Shown piece after piece: positions 13,486-13,826 of a stretch of 13,826 bases of DNA. Positions within the stretch are counted from its first letter, which is position 1. Each line of letters begins with the position of its first letter. The stretch is from Acidimicrobiia bacterium (GTDB lineage Bacteria > Actinomycetota > Acidimicrobiia > Acidimicrobiales > AC-14), in assembly GCA_019243595.1 (NCBI GenBank), contig JAFAUA010000243.1, positions 1 to 13,826 on the forward strand. Reading direction: 5' to 3'. A program made the position numbers and the translations under genes. The notes under the pieces are model-generated. The model worked only from the letters and a program-made list of their open reading frames with translations, did no database searches and was not told the origin of the DNA.

Positions 13486-13826
13486 ATGCCCGAGAAGGTC
13501 TTCGTCGTCGGCGTCGGCATGACGAAGTTCGAGAAGCCCGGCTCGCGGGAGTGGGACTACCCCGACATGGTGAAGGAGGCGGGCACCAAGGCCCTCGACG
13601 ACGCGGGCATCGCCTACGACGAGGTCGAGCAGGCCGTCGCCGCCTACTGCTACGGCGACTCCACGAGCGGCCAGGAAGCCATCTACGAGCTCGGGCTGTC
13701 GGGCATCCCGATCGTCAACGTCAACAACAACTGCTCGACCGGATCGAGCGCGCTGTTTCTCGCCCGCCAGCTGATCGCGGGCGGCATGGCCGACTGCATG
13801 ATGGCTGTGGGCTTCGAGAAGATGGA
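13486..13826 (+). CDS. SCP-x-like thiolase / lipid-transfer protein (cut by window edge)
   Basis: The N-terminal 113 residues of a thiolase-superfamily enzyme; the gene continues beyond the right edge. [16 protein letters not shown] is the usual start of the SCP-x/acetyl-CoA acetyltransferase-like group, and [13 protein letters not shown] holds the nucleophilic cysteine C83 that forms the acyl-enzyme. The group acts in thiolytic or aldolytic cleavage of acyl-CoA side chains, including sterol side chains in actinobacteria. The second catalytic Cys/His motifs lie outside the window, so activity cannot be confirmed. AAGGAG at 13474-13479 fixes the ATG at 13486. Divergent from the P450, sharing a 79-bp promoter region with it. 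Confidence 0.9.
   Translation, partial: MPEKVFVVGVGMTKFEKPGSREWDYPDMVKEAGTKALDDAGIAYDEVEQAVAAYCYGDSTSGQEAIYELGLSGIPIVNVNNNCSTGSSALFLARQLIAGGMADCMMAVGFEKM

Overview
The window is GC-rich DNA, densely packed with genes on both strands. It has many GTG starts, 2-4 nt gene junctions, Thr/Pro-rich linkers in secreted proteins, a DivIVA-domain protein, a DosR-like response regulator and an AurF/P450/thiolase group. Together these point to a high-GC actinomycete. The Thr-rich linkers would fit class Acidimicrobiia, but that is only an inference. I see no tRNA, rRNA, CRISPR array, transposase or other mobile element, and no gene-free stretch longer than about 275 bp.

Left part (1-2780, minus strand): an operon of wecB (UDP-GlcNAc 2-epimerase), a soluble histidine kinase and a NarL/DosR-type response regulator that runs off the left edge. 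wecB and the kinase overlap by GTGA; the kinase and regulator are 7 bp apart. Divergent from wecB, only 31 bp away, is a membrane GT2 processive polysaccharide synthase (2812-4074). A short DivIVA-domain gene (4089-4406, minus) converges on it.

Middle (4407-10566): a 275-bp divergent control region carries a cluster of GGGAC/GTCCC sites resembling DosR boxes. It is followed by a 64-residue protein ending in a LAFTG sorting-signal-like tail and a secreted DUF2334 polysaccharide-deacetylase-like protein. Then come a convergent secreted clan GH-A glycosidase (minus), a secreted protein with a Ser/Thr linker and a concanavalin-A-like domain, and a multi-pass GT-C-like membrane protein. The set of sugar-nucleotide epimerase, synthase, deacetylase, hydrolase and glycan-binding-type protein reads as an exopolysaccharide or surface-glycan locus. 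The window-edge response regulator keeps the residues DosR uses to read GGGAC, so it is a good candidate to control this locus.

Right part (10567-13826): an unrelated metabolic block. An AurF-type diiron oxygenase (plus) converges, with overlapping stop codons, on a P450-TetR operon (minus). The P450 is divergent from an SCP-x-like thiolase cut by the right edge. The 79-bp P450/thiolase gap holds overlapping divergent promoters and a near-perfect palindrome that may be the TetR operator. Lipid, sterol or secondary metabolism is likely, but the substrate cannot be read from sequence.
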